From positions 62,602,420-62,666,419 of the forward strand of contig CM068584.1 in NCBI GenBank assembly GCA_035048485.1: a stretch of DNA of 64,000 nucleotides, given 5' to 3'. This document shows positions 23,479 to 35,539 of this stretch, one piece after another. Every line of letters starts with the position of its first letter. Within the stretch, counting starts at the first letter, position 1. The stretch is from Pteria penguin (Eukaryota; Mollusca; Bivalvia; Pterioida; Pteriidae). The translations under genes and the position numbers were made by a program. Below the pieces are notes generated by a model, which saw only the letters and a list, made by a program, of their open reading frames with translations, made no database searches and was not told the origin of the DNA.

Positions 23479-24096
23479 CTGTTATGATTTTGTAAAACAC
23501 AATTTGTTGATTAAAGAAAATTTTGAAGACAAATGATAAAATTGCATAAAACTAACATACATATTAATCAAACAGAGAAATCTTTAAAAATATTCTGAAT
23601 AACCCTCTATTTTTTCATAGTTATGTTAACACATATTCCTTAATTTGTTAAATTAGGCATGTGGAGTGTGACGTATCAGAAACGATTTTAATTGGTTATT
23701 GACGTTTCGCCCCAGTTTCAACAATTTTTGAGTATAAGACTACATATGAGGGATTTTAATATATTGTAATGCAATCGAACTCCAGTGAAACGTACTGCAA
23801 ACCTGCATATTGTTTTCTGTAGGCAATTTATATGAATTTATGAATATTCATGAAGACTAGCTTGATGTTGTTCGGATTTAATGGTTTTAAATATCAATTA
23901 AATAAAAATAGCGGATGCGAGTTTACGGGGTTAAATCCGTATGTCTCAACAAAATAAGACATCCCCACCCCCTCCCAGAAATACATTACATTATGGTTGG
24001 CTTCATAACAATACTTATGTTATATCAGATGGTACTAATGTTATTAATTGTACTCAACCATATAACAGAAGTTAGCATTTTTTACTATGCAATCAT

Positions 24097-24099
<3 letters not shown>

Positions 24100-24133
<34 letters not shown>
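24100..24133. repeat. (GA)n microsatellite in protease intron
   Basis: Seventeen GA units in the last intron. Arg-Glu and Ser-Leu ORFs on the two strands read this tract. Confidence 0.97.
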
Positions 24134-24135
<2 letters not shown>

Positions 24136-24356
24136 TTTTATGGCGGTTTGTGGTCAGAATAAGGCATGAATGGAACGCGTTTTTCTTCATGTTTTGGGCA
24201 TCGCTAGTTGAAACGTTATTTCTTGCTTGCGTAATATCGAACATATATAATCTGTAGATAGTTGAATAATGTCTGCATATTTGTGCACATTAGGTTGGGT
24301 TTTTTACTTATTTGTGACAGAACTAATATAATGTACATATGTATATAACATTGTAC

Positions 24357-25314
24357 CTGCCGCGCAAATTTGTTGTCTGTCCTTTATAGCAAAATATCCA
24401 TTTGAGGGCGCCCTGTCTGTTATCAAAACTAATGCGGCGTCTACACTTACTGGATCGACATTTGGCTGAAAAACTGCTCTTTCAATTACACCACATCTCC
24501 TATCATCAATGCCACAGAAAGCATCTCTGTATGGCTGCAGTACTGTATGTACTGCTTGGTCATTTGAGCGATCGTATTGAAACTGCTCGTCCCTGATACA
24601 ATCAAAGAGCACATGGCAACATGTTAAAAACCCCAACGCCTGTCCATTTTGTCTAATAAATAACCCTAAAGATCCGCATGCACTCCTGTCTTCCCTACCA
24701 ACGTTACACCCCATACAGAGCGTATCGTTCCAACCAAGCGTTTCACCTCTCAAAGATGGACCTAGTGAAAATATGCCTTCGCGAACATCAACTGTCACCG
24801 TGCCTCCCTTGGAGCATGGTAGTTCTTTTGGGTACATTTTCTCTCCAAGTGGAATGAATCCTTTTGACAAACAATACAACACAACACATTGTTGTGGTTG
24901 TATGTTTCCACTCACTAATTTTAATTTATCTCCCGTTATTATACTGAGATTTGAATGCTCTCGCCACAGGCTGTCCGCATTTTCAGATATAACGCATTTT
25001 ATAAGGTCAAAGTCTGTTTTGTATTCCGAACGAGAAGGACAATGTGCAACTTTAAAAGGGGTTTTATCAACGTCATATAGGTTCTTGATGACAACTGGAA
25101 GACCATGGAAGTCTGTTACTTCACATCTGAACTCATCTTGTGGAGATTTATATCCAATCATTACCAATCTGTCTTCCTCTCCATATTCTGTATAGATCAT
25201 CATATTACTTATTTTGAAGTGTTTCTTAGCTTCCTCTACAACGAAATCTTCTGAATCTCGACAATGTTTGGTTTTCTTTAAACGCTGTACGTGTGACTGA
25301 ATCATCAGTTTTTC
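24357..25314 (-). CDS. Ankyrin-protease gene, penultimate exon (His and Asp)
   Basis: The exon follows TTTTCTCAG|GAA at 25314 in phase 0. The Met-Phe run that opens the raw frame is just its polypyrimidine tract. It encodes 319 residues. The first 200 or so have no domain I recognise. Then GFLTCCHVLFD holds the catalytic His (about residue 234) and DPVSVDAALVLI the Asp (about residue 292), in the order of chymotrypsin-fold proteases; the Ser is in the next exon. It ends in phase 1 at GCAG|GTACAA. No signal peptide is seen, so an intracellular protease is likely. Upstream ankyrin exons on the same strand are all phase 0 and can splice directly to it. Confidence 0.85.
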
Positions 25315-25346
25315 CTGAGAAAAAAAAAAAAAAAACAATTATATAA

Positions 25347-26114
25347 TAGGGCTGCAACGATGCGTTTAGCCCACGATACGATACGTATCGCGATTTTTAC
25401 TCACGATACGATTCGTATCGCGATACTTTATTTCTACTGTAGAAATAAAGACATTTTTTAAAAATTCGTCAAAGATTTTAATAAAACAATTTAAAATACA
25501 ACAAATTAAGATGAAATCATCATAAAAATTCAACGAGTCCTGCTAGGTAATTTGTATCTAGTTTCAAGAGTTTTTATCAGATGGCAAAACCCCTCATTCT
25601 CCACGGTAGAAAAAGGCCTCATGTCCTTACTAAGAAACCCAACAATGGATTGAGTTATAAAACGGGCACGCGCTGAACCCGTACTAAGTTTGGAATGCAT
25701 AACATCTGCAAGTTTAAGTTGTCTACTTACAGTCGAGTTGCATGTAGAAGTAACGGGTTTACAGTCGGCAGTAATGTTGTGTTTTCGGCGAAGGTGGGTT
25801 GACATGTTTGAGGTGTTTCCACATTTATAGCTGACATCGTTGAAACAGAGTTTACATGTAGTTTTTTCTTTGTCTCCCCCTTCCCTAAATCCGAAATATT
25901 CACATACGTAACTTTCAAATGCCACAGGAGCGTCCTTTAAAGTTATATGTGATGCGCTTTCTCTTTCAGCCGCCGCCTTGTTGATTTTTATCAAGTAACT
26001 ATCAATGCCGAAATGAACCGTAAAGCTTCGATACGGACAGGAGCCGTATCGTGTATCGAACCGTTGTCGTGAATCGCGGTATACCGAGAACCGCGGTGAA
26101 TCGTTGCAGCCCTA
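25347..26114 (-). mobile_element. Short hAT (ZBED-type) element remnant
   Basis: The ends TAGGGCTGCAACGAT and ATCGTTGCAGCCCTA are inverted repeats typical of hAT elements. Just inside them lie degenerate repeats (ACGATACGTATCGCGAT) in opposite orientation. At 768 bp it is too short for a full transposase. The flanking direct repeat (TATAATA on both sides) is 7 bp and partly low complexity, so the 8-bp TSD is not certain. It lies in the intron upstream of the protease exon. Confidence 0.75.
25530..25994 (-). pseudogene. BED zinc finger / hAT transposase N-terminal fragment
   Basis: The 154-residue frame has TCKLCFNDVSYKCGNTSNMS then THLRRKHN, a BED finger (C-x2-C ... H-x4-H type) that binds transposon ends. 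It is followed by RFITQSIVGFLSKDMRPFS and VVEN-like TVENEGFCHLIKTLETRYKLPSR, the conserved entry into hAT transposases (as in ZBED1). The catalytic domain is missing, so it is a truncated, non-autonomous derivative. It is still an intact open frame. Confidence 0.85.
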
Positions 26115-26484
26115 TAATACACATTACATAGATGACAATAAATTTGGTCATATTGACAAAAGTTAAAATGTCTGACTCGGCCAAATGGATAAATTAAATA
26201 TGATAACAGCAATCAAATTGTCGTATATACCATCTATTGAGATATAGTCTATCAGATTATTAGACAAACTTCATTTTTACCGCCACGACAGTGTTATTAA
26301 CACACACTTCGAACTGAAAAATTCTAATCTGATAAAATAAGTCAAATATTTGCAATGATTTATTCAAAACTAATTTCCAGACAATGCTTGGAAAAAATAG
26401 AGTTACCAGTTTAATTAGCTGACCTTCTAGAAAATGAAAGTATGCAGATGGCCCACACATTATACTCCAATATCAATATTTCTC

Positions 26485-26660
26485 GTATGTGGCGACGGCA
26501 TCTGTCTGATACGGGGCATACAAATTTTGCAACGGACCCACCCGAAGCAGTGAGGGATCTTTAACGTGCCATGCATACCACAAGGGGCCTCGGTTTTTAT
26601 TGTCTTATTCGAAAGACAGGACACCGGCATGACAAGAGCGGTATTGGAACCCCCAGCATG
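26485..26660 (-). mobile_element. SINE family B, copy 2 (truncated head)
   Basis: The body phrases (GCAACGGACCCACCCGAAGC, then 'acaccggcatgac') match copy 1, but the tRNA head is cut at 'ggaacccccagcatgagcaatgatga'. The identical break in the 36.3-kb copy shows truncation came before the segmental duplication. Confidence 0.75.
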
Positions 26661-27225
26661 AGCAATGATGAATTTTTAATGAAGTTGAGAAATTTTCTAA
26701 CAATGTGGGAATAATGAAAAAGTACCCTTCCATTCCTACCAAATATCATTTTGAACAACAGTTTAAAATGCAATGATTTTTGGAATATATTTTATTCATA
26801 CGGCGATTAATATTAGAATTGACATTAATGTTGTAAAAATAGAATAAACATTGGTGAGATTACTGAGAATGTTAAATTACTTTGCAGACTGTCATAAAGG
26901 TATCGATATCTGTTTTCTAGAGAGAAAAATAAAACCCTTAATTTGTTAGTGTTGTTATTTATGGCTAACAAATATTATTTAACGAAATCATTTTTCAATA
27001 TAAATACATTGTTATGTCGTTACATTCACTGTGATCCTTAATCATGAAAAATACCACATATCCTGTTTTACGACCCTCTACAGCCTTACAGAAATTCTTT
27101 TTAGCATTGTGTTATGATTACAGAGAATTAAAGCACCTCTCAAACTGCATATGGCATGTCATCGAGTCATCGTTATAAACCTTGTATATTTTAATATATG
27201 AAAACTTCGTGAACTCTGTTCAATT

Positions 27226-27381
27226 AAGGAATGACTGTCTTTTTTTTTCTAGGTTCATGGGGAATGAACTTTGGTGAGAAACAAACAAATCACGTGAACT
27301 GCGAAGCGGTTCTTGAATGATTTGTTTGTTTCTCACCCACGTTCCTTCCCGATGAACCTAGAAAAAAGACAGTCATTCCTT
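27226..27381. repeat. 156-bp palindromic MITE-like hairpin
   Basis: Arms AAGGAATGACTGTCTTTTTT...CTAGGTTCAT and ATGAACCTAGAAAAAAGACAG...CATTCCTT are inverted, and an inner pair (GAGAAACAAACAAATCA / TGATTTGTTTGTTTCTC) extends the stem. In the other duplicate (37125-37177) most of it has been deleted. Confidence 0.85.
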
Positions 27382-28296
27382 ATATAATTACAATGCATTT
27401 TAAAAGGTTCTTTTTTGAAAACAAAATATCAAATTCACCGTTATCAAAATGGCAAGGACCGAATTTTTCCTGAAGTGGAAAAGTACTTCCGCCACGCAAT
27501 CTAGTGCGTGTCTAGAATGCTAAAACATATTCTGTCTGTCGAGGTAATTTCTTTAAATGCTCAAAATTAACAGATGCATTAAATTCGTTATACAATTCTT
27601 ATATTTAACTTGAGTAAGCCCCGCCTCTTTTTATATTACTAAGCATGTGATTTGCCATACGCCGGGTACTACTTCCATGACCCAAGTCCATGGGCTGGTG
27701 AACCGAGTCTGTTTAGCATGATTCATCGAAGGAATACGACATTATCAAAGATGTTTAAATAGTTCAAAAATTCAAGAGAAAAGCAATTAGATTAAACAAC
27801 AATCATTTTGGAGGCACTGATTATTTTACTTAAATGAATTCCGATTCAACATGACCCTGTTTGAGGATTACACTCCATTTCCAAAAGTTCATTTAAAAGC
27901 GCAAACCTGCACGAAAATAAGAATAGTAATACTAATGATATATAATTAGGTAAATAAAAACAAAATACTAAAACTAATAATATAATAAAATAAAACATGT
28001 CATACCACCACGAGCACTGGTGACAAAGTTAGAAGAATGATTGGTCAGTACTACAAAAGGAGCGTGATCGCACATAAATGATTCAAAATGTTGCCAATCA
28101 TTCTGTGTTGAAGGTTCTTTGAATTCTTACCTATTATAAACAATGTTTGCCAAAGTATGATGCTATATGTCTGTAGACTAACCGAAACTAAGACATCAAT
28201 AGAAATTCTAGTATTGTCCTGTTTTATCATCAATATTTCTCTTGCTGATACATTTAAAAACAATTGCTATCATGTAGTAATAATTATTTGACTTAC

Positions 28297-28395
28297 GCAG
28301 TTACTGGCATTGACTTCGGCTTTAGCATCGATAAGTATTTTCACCATATCAACATCACCATTTGATACTGCCTTGTGGAGTGGAGTGTCCTCAAA
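28297..28395 (-). CDS. Ankyrin-repeat exon, type 1 (99 nt, phase 0-0)
   Basis: The exon is bounded by GTGAAG|TTTGAG and AACTGC|GTAAGT. It encodes exactly 33 residues: FEDTPLHKAVSNGDVDMV then KILIDAKAEVNAS. TPLHKA, the GD.DMVK.LID helix pair and the ADVNA-like end are the ankyrin consensus. An ankyrin repeat is a protein-binding unit that stacks with its neighbours. Being 99 nt and phase 0, it can be gained or lost without shifting the frame. It is the last repeat before the protease exon. Confidence 0.85.
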
Positions 28396-28610
28396 CTTCA
28401 CAATAACAATAATAATAATGTGTCTGTATTTCTTACAGTGTTGTAAACTAAATTTATACTATACTATAATATAATGATAAAATAAAACATGGCATACCAC
28501 GGTGAGTACTGGTGACAGTTATAGGAATAAATCAGGAGACTAGAAGACTGTTTTATTTCTCATTGGTCACTACTACAAAAGGCGTGGAAATATTGTCCCA
28601 ATCATTTTCA

Positions 28611-30251
28611 GCTCAACTGAGCCGAAGATTCGAGTGAGCTATTGTCATAGTTAGCCCGGCGCCCGTCCATCCGGCGTCTGTCATAAACTTTTCACATTTT
28701 CGACTTGCACGAAATACTCAAGGTCCCCTACAAGTGTTGTTATTTTTCGTCCGGATCCATTGACTGGTGGCGCCATCATGAGCAAAATTAAGTCATAGAG
28801 GATACCATCCTTTGAAAAACCGGGGGCATACAGAGACAAATCGAATGCATAGGAAGTATCTAGACAGATGTGTAAAGACGTGTTGTTATTTTTGGTTCCT
28901 TTCCGAATCACATTTTTGACGTTTTTTCGACTTCTTTTTATTTTGGACTTAGTAATTTCAATGCAGAGAAGTGTAATGTTTTTCAGTTAATCAATAATGA
29001 TGAGGTCTTATGGACTATTTTGATCATAATTATGGTAAGGAATATTATTTTGAAAGACTTTTGTCAATATCTCAATTTTTTGAAAAGAAAGGGGGGTTGC
29101 CATTTTTCACAATTTCAAATTTTTCTGCAAAACTGTTCGAAGCAGTTTAATAAATCTTGGTAGAAATAAATCACTTATGATCCCCTTCAAATTCTGTCCT
29201 TTCCGTCCAGATCACTTTACAGGTGGCGCCACCACAGTCAAAAGTAGGTCACACAAGAGTACCCTCCTTTGACAATCTTTTTCTTCATACTGGCTGTATA
29301 CAGAGACAAACAGAATGCATAGAAATGATCTGGAGGGATGAGTGAAGAAGTCTTGTCATTTTGGTTCCCTTCCAATATCAAATTTTAGAAATGCTTTCGA
29401 CATTTTTTTTTCTTTTTTGGAGTTGGTGATTTCAATGCAGAAAAATATCATTTCCTAATTAATTGATAATGATGATTTCTCACGGACCATTTTGATCAGA
29501 ACTATGATAAAGGTGTTGTCAATATCTCAATTTTTAAATTTTCTATGATTTTTTAAGACTTCCAACTGAGGATGTATAGGAACAATTCTTCACATTTTTA
29601 ACTTCTGCTGTTATATCACATGTCAGATTTTAATGAAACATGGTATACATGAACTACTAAGGTCCTCTATCAATAATTCATTTCATCCAAATTGGTCACC
29701 AGATGGTGCCACCATGTCTTAAAACTAGGTCTCAGAATGGTGCATATACCACTTGGTATTTAAAATATGGAGAGTAGCGGTTCAAATCCTGCTGTGGGCG
29801 AACATTCTTTTTTTTCATTTCTTTACACATCCAAATAAGTAATAAGATGTTTCTCAACACTCAACATATGAAATTAGGCCATTTTAAGTTGGATCTGGAC
29901 AATATTTGAAACAATTGTTGTGAAACAAATTTTGAAACAAATGACCCAGACTTGAATTCAGTCAACAAAAGGCACCACCTAAAGAATATGACAAACTTGT
30001 TACCCTGAATCACATCTTGTAGAGACAGAGCGAATGCTTAACAACAAAATCATCTGAATGGATGTGCAAAAAAAAAACACTGTTGTTTTTTTCTTCTTTT
30101 TTTTTATTCCGATTTGAAATAAAATTTGATATATTTTTAACATCTGTGTTGACTTAGACAGTAATGCAAAAATAAATAAATTCTTCCTTCCTGCATTACT
30201 GATAATCTAGGCACTCGGGTGAGCGATATAGGCCCACTTGGGCCTCTTGTT
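28611..30251 (+). mobile_element. Dispersed repeat E with hairpin ends, copy 1
   Basis: It begins GCTCAACTGAGCCGAAGATTCG and ends GGTGAGCGATATAGGCCCAC then TTGGGCCTCTTGTT. Each end holds a small stem (GAGCC/GGCTC-like; AGGCCC/GGGCCT). The interior is non-coding. An unoccupied homologous site at about 28088-28130 (caatcatt then gttgaaggttctttg) fixes the borders. A larger copy lies at 44206-47966. I recognise this as a common molluscan-type repeat but cannot name its superfamily. Confidence 0.7.
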
Positions 30252-31316
30252 CGTTAAAGGATCTTTGACGTATTATACAAAATGTTTGCCAATGTATGAT
30301 GCCATATGTCTGTAGACTGACCAAAAGTAAGACGGTAATTGTCCTAAACTTTTAACTCAGGGTTACTGATATCACAAGCTAAGAAAAGCATTCGGCAAAT
30401 TCTTCAGATCTTATTCAGAACTTCTATCTTAATTTGGAAATATTTCTTTTCAACAGTGTGTATGAAATGGAATTTCCCATCCTAATTTTTACGGTGATCT
30501 CGTATATAAACTAAGGAAAGTAAAAGGCTCCGATAACGTTATTTTATCATGTAATAAAATAGTCAAACGTCTCCTAAATAGACAATATGATATTGAGATC
30601 ATCAAAAAGACTATAGGTCTTGTATTTGGCCCCTCTACAGCCTTATGCGGACTTTTACTTGAACGTTGCACGCTGACTAACAGGGCGGTGGGGACTATAT
30701 GACGGGCCTTGTACAAACCTCTTTCAGAGGAGACATGGTCCTGAACCTCGTCCCCTCTGACTGTTAGTCGGGACTCCTACAGATCTAGGGTCTTAGCTCG
30801 CTTTCAGACTGGCAGAGCACGGTTTATCATGTTGATGTCGCATATATTTTTATACCATTATGTGTTTTACAATACCTTACGTGTTTATATTTTTATGACC
30901 TCTCAATATGCGATACCTCTTGACCCTTGTTCTTTACATGGAGGATTATTTATAAATTTATAAAATGTACGTCTTTTGATTGTTCTGCTGTTACGGTGAT
31001 TGGGAAGGTGGGCCCGTAAACCGGTTAACCACACCATTTGTTTGGCTTTTGTCAAATTAAATGACCGTCCTAAGTCGGTATCGTAATTGCACTACAATCA
31101 AATATTTTTGTAATGTGTTAAATGTTTTATTATATTATTTATATTCATGTATTGTATAGCTCTATGGTGACTTCTGCCACATAACTGAGCCGGTAACTCC
31201 TCTTTTTTCTTTTGTATGTTATTATTATTTTTCGGTTTTATTACCAATAATTCTATTGGTGATATGAAACATTTTAAAAACAATTTTTGTATTATTGTAA
31301 TTATAAGATGACTTAC

Positions 31317-31415
31317 AAAGTCCTTGGCATTTACGTCGGCCTTAGCATCGATAAGTATCTTCACTATATCACTGTGACCATGGAATGCTGCATTGTAGAG
31401 TGGAGTGGCCTTACT
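31317..31415 (-). CDS. Ankyrin-repeat exon, type 2 (99 nt, phase 0-0)
   Basis: The acceptor is TTTGAAG|AGTAAG and the donor GACTTT|GTAAGT. The 33 residues SKATPLYNAAFHGHSDIV then KILIDAKADVNAKDF form one ankyrin repeat, closer to consensus (AA..GH.DIVK.LI.AKADVNA) than type 1. It differs from the 48148 exon at only three residues (first, 8th and last). Confidence 0.85.
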
Positions 31416-31729
31416 CTTCAAATCGAAAAGTATTATTAAAAGTGTTATATAGTGATGAATTAGTGTATACAGATCGGTGCAGTCCTAACATAACATACAT
31501 CTTAACGCGAAAAGCGGTCACGAGGACTGATTAAGCACACGTACCGACCGGACGCGCGTGTACTCCTCGTGTTAACGCAATTTATTCCCGCGTGCGCTCA
31601 GTCCAGTCCCACGTTCTGCTGTCTACATTTGTAATTCTCTATGCAGTACGAATGGAGAAAATAAAATGGATCTAATTAAATTACCGCGAATAGCACCATA
31701 TTAAAGACCCCAGAATATTCATACCACAT

Positions 31730-31730
<1 letters not shown>

Positions 31731-31775
<45 letters not shown>
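31731..31775. repeat. C homopolymer of 45
   Basis: Forty-five C in a row. The duplicate at about 39638-39660 has roughly ten C followed by about ten T, so the tract expanded in one copy. The complementary G strand could form quadruplexes. Confidence 0.95.
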
Positions 31776-31776
<1 letters not shown>

Positions 31777-34700
31777 TTTCAGAACACTGTTCGTGTTGTT
31801 ATTTAACGAAGTCATTTTTCAGTTGGAATACCTTGTTAATTCGTTACATTCAGTATGATCCCTAACCATGGAAAACACCATGATTCCTGTTTTACGACCC
31901 TCTACAGCCGTATGGAATATTTTAATTAAGCATTGTTTTCTGATTATATCACCGTTTAAATTGCATCTGGAATATAATCTAGTCATTGTTGTAAATCTTG
32001 TATATTTTCAATACATTTCTGTGTCACGTGATAAACCTTTCCAAACAGAAATAAGACGGAAAAAGGCGGTGCATTTTACATAACTTCAAGTTTCAGAAGT
32101 AATTTCAATATAAACAGGAAAAATATTATGGAATAAAACTGTTACATTAAAAATATATAATGCGACATCAACATGGGCAAAACTTGCTTAGCCTGTCAGA
32201 ATTGGAACTTAGTGCTGCAATCTGAAGATTCCGACCTACAATCAGAAAGGACGTGGTTTAGAAATACATCACGACCGCAATGGATTGCATATTGGTACAT
32301 GCATGTCATCGTTTTATAAGCCTTCATATATTCAATGCATTCCTGAATACCTCAATTCACCTTCCTAAACAAAAATAAGACCGGATAAAAGTACGCCATG
32401 CATGTATTTTTCAAACTGAATTTAAAGTGGTGATATGCTTCTGTCCATAGGTAAACGCACAACTTTAGTTTAAAAGGTAAAAAATCCAATAGAAAGACGT
32501 TTCCAAATTGAATTAGGTCAACCCATCGGTCCAGTTGAATGTGGAAAACGAAGAAACAATTGCATGCAAAGATAATGAGTTGCGAAACTAAGGAAATGAA
32601 AGCGTCATCGTAATTATACTGGAAGGACATATTTGTAGAATTATTTAACAATCACATATTTATAAAAATCCTTAGATTTAATATTCATATATGAGTTAAT
32701 TTCTTACCTTGATCGAAGTTTAAAAAAAAAGAACTAGATCTCGAAATCTGCAGTCAATGTCATGCACATATGAAATTTGACACTAATCGATAGGTACATT
32801 TGTAACACTGAGCATTTACTCGAATAATTTCCGATCCAATATGACTGTTTAAAAATTACACCCTATTTCCAACAGATCATTTAAAAGCTCAAACCTGCAC
32901 AAGAGCAAAACATAAATATAAATGATGAAAAAAAGAAATAAAAGCTAAACATAAATAATAATTACTAATGGATATTGTTTTTGAACAAAATACATGTCTC
33001 CGCTTCCTTATGGATGTGTATCAGAATGGGCCATTACAAGTCGAAGAATCTGAGTAGGATTTTAAAACATTAGAGGAATAAAATCTAAGCTATCGGTACT
33101 GTGTAGAAATAAATGTACAGTAAAACATGCTCATAATGAAGTTCCAGGGATGACGAATTTTGATTCATTATAAATGTATTTTGTTAAAACCGTTGCATTT
33201 ATAATAAATTTTTGACAAGGGGTACTAAAACTGACTTGAGTTAAGTTAAGGGTCAAAACATTTGACATCGTTGATATACATTGTATTATATGCTATAGGA
33301 TAGAAATCCATAAGTCAAACAATTTACAAATTACAATTTCTTCTTTTAATCATCTTTTAAATTTTTTTTAATTGACCTTGAGATTGTAAATGTAAGTGAA
33401 GGGCAAAAAAATTTTATGTCGTGCACCTTGCCTAACTGTAACCTATTTATGTTCCAAGTTTCAAGTTCTTTCCTCAAAGCGATTCAAGATACAGCCTGCA
33501 CAAGTTGTTTTTTTAATTTAACCTTGATATGGTAAATGGAGGTCAAGGTCTAACATTTTTATGCCATGCACTTTGCCTTACTATCACCTTTCCAAGTTCG
33601 AAGTTTTAAGTTCTTACCTCAAAGGGTATTCCAGTTACGGCCCGGACAAATTTTTAAATTTCATCTTGAGATTGTAAATGTAGGCCAAGACCAATTTTTT
33701 ATGCCGTGCACCTTGTCTCACTGTCACCTTTCTAAGGTCCAAAGTCTTACATCAAAGGGTATTCAAGATACGGCCTGGACATTTTTTAATTGACCTTGAG
33801 ATTATAAATGAAGGTCGAGGTCAAAACTTTTTATGACGTGCACCTTGCTTTACTTTCACCTTTCTAAGTTCCAAGTTCTTGCCTCAAAAAGAATTAAAGT
33901 TAGGACCTGGACAATTTTTTATTTGACCTTGAGAATGTAAATGTAGGTCAAGATCAAATTTTTATTATACCGTGCAGCTTGCCTCACTGTCCCCTTTCTA
34001 TGCTCCAAGTTCTTACTTCAAAGGGTATTCAAGTTACGGCCTGGACAAGTCGGATTTTTATTTTACCTTGAGATTGTAAATATAGGTCAAGGTCAAAAAA
34101 CTTGCTATGCAATTTGCCTCACTGTCACCTTTCTATGTTCTAAGTTTCAAGTTCTTACCTCTAAGGGTATGCAAGTTACGACCTGGACAAATAGTATTTT
34201 TATTTCACCTTGTAAATATAGGTCAAGGTCAAAACTTTTTCTGCCGTGCACCTTGCTTCACTGTCACCTTTAAGACTTTTAAGTTTTAAGTTCTTACCAC
34301 CAAGGGTATTTATGTTATGGCCTGGATATTTTTTAACTTGACCTTGAGATTGTAAATGTAGGTCATGGTCAAAATTTTTTATTCCGTGCACCTTGCCTTA
34401 GTGTCACTTTTCTATGTTCCAAGTTCTTACCTCAAAGCGTCTTCAAGTTACGGCCTGGACATTTTTTCTTTATTTGATCTTGAGATTGTAAATGTAGGTC
34501 AAAGTCAAAAATTTTTATGCCGTGCACCTTTCTTTACTGTCACCTTTCTATGTTCCAAGTGTCAAGTTCTTACCTCAAAGGGTATTCAAGTTATGGCCCG
34601 GGCAAAATTTGGATGAAGAAAAAGAAGAAGAAGAAGAACAATAAGAATAAGAAAAAATTGACAAAAGCAATATGTCTCCCTTTTGAAGGAAAGACGTAAT

Positions 34701-35155
34701 AATAATGATACAATAAAATATGGCATACCATCGGGAGTACTTGTGAGAAGAGTTTGAAGAGAAAATAGAAGACATCTGACAATTCTATATGACAAAAAGA
34801 TATTCGATTGGGCTGCTCTTGGGATACCGTTCAGTCTTATTTTTATGTTTGGAAAAGTTTACCAATTAACTTAGAATGTATTGAGTATACTCAGTGTTTA
34901 CAATTGGATGACATGCTATATGACGACAAGTAGTGATATAGCCTCTGTTAATCAGAATACTTTTTTCAATGAAAAGATTGGATAACACTGTGGAATTAAG
35001 ATTTCATATCAAAAATATATTATGCGACATCGACAAGGACCATATAAGCTTTGCCTATCTGGGCGAGCTTACTTCTCCGATCTGTAAGAATCCGAGTAAC
35101 AGTTAGATTGTACGAAGATGAAGACTACATTATATATGAAAACGTTTTCATATTG
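31776..35155. repeat. Segmental duplication D3, copy a
   Basis: It matches 39660-43205, including the non-coding 'ggaaaacaccatgattcctg' block, 'tcgaagaatctga.taggatttt', the satellite array and the following GAA-rich tract. No ankyrin exon lies in it. Homology ends at 'gaaaacgttttcatattg', where gypsy-derived DNA begins. Confidence 0.8.
33370..34612. repeat. 138-bp satellite array 1 (about 9 units)
   Basis: The phrase (A)CCTTGAGATTGTAAATGTAG recurs near 33376, 33521, 33663, 33793, 33927, 34066, 34207, 34340 and 34478, that is every 130-145 bp. Each unit also has GGTCAAGGTCAAA, TGCCGTGCACCTTGCC, CACTGTCACCTTTCTA and TTCAAGTTACGGCCTGGACA. Units are diverged. A GAA/AAG-rich tract (34612-34650) closes the array. 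Confidence 0.9.
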
Positions 35156-35160
35156 ATTAT

Positions 35161-35484
35161 ATGTTACGCTTTCATACTCCAGCAAATTTGATATTCAGAA
35201 TTTTAGCGAAAATAATAGCTTTTGATGGAAAACATAAAATATCAGACCGTTGGGAAGAGAATCCATATACTGTAGAGAGTCAACCAGATGAAAGCATTCC
35301 AGTATATGTCGACAGGACAAGAACATTACACAGGAATCTACTTCTACCAATAAACCATTTAGATGACATTTATTTCCTAGAAAATTATGTTTGCCATAGG
35401 GTAATTCTACATGTCAAAAGCTTGACGGAAAATTATGATGGTAATATAAATATTACTCTTTTCCTGCTTTACAATCAATAGTAC
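35161..35484 (+). pseudogene. Ty3/gypsy integrase C-terminal fragment
   Basis: The frame contains FDGKHKISDRWEENPYTV, IPVYV and RTRTLHRNLLLPI. This is the block after the integrase core of many gypsy-type polyproteins: KHK.ADRWE, then RTLHRNLLLP. No core, RT or LTR is visible around it, and it stops at 35482-35484, so it is a fragment. It lies at the end of duplication D3 copy a; only a few bases of it survive at 43830-43850. Confidence 0.75.
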
Positions 35485-35539
35485 CACTGTTGTTATGACA
35501 TTTCTACGAAAAAAATAACACTCATGACACTACAAGCAG

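Larger units (their letters stand above)
26480..28500. repeat. Segmental duplication D1, copy a
   Basis: This block matches 36300-38760 almost throughout: the truncated SINE, 'gcgtatggcgatt'-like, 'gtgttgttatttatggctaacaa', 'gccgggtact.cttccatgaccc' and the type 1 ankyrin exon with its flanks. Copy b has extra 37.5-38.3 kb sequence and lacks the central part of the palindrome at 27226-27381. Confidence 0.8.
28480..31701. repeat. Segmental duplication D2, copy a
   Basis: It matches 44020-48533: repeat E, the type 2 ankyrin exon and its upstream flank (GTGTTATATAGTGATGAATT, then a TIR element). Copy b is longer because it carries two SINEs and a Penelope-like insertion. A distinct 30.4-31.1 kb stretch is present only here. 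Confidence 0.8.

Noticed and set aside
24773..25195. 140-codon plus-strand ORF
   Set aside because: Antisense shadow of the protease exon, whose catalytic motifs and splice sites are on the minus strand.
34517..34795. Lys-rich and Ser/Phe-rich ORFs
   Set aside because: They read the GAA-rich tract ending satellite array 1; the same happens at 42.7-42.9 kb.
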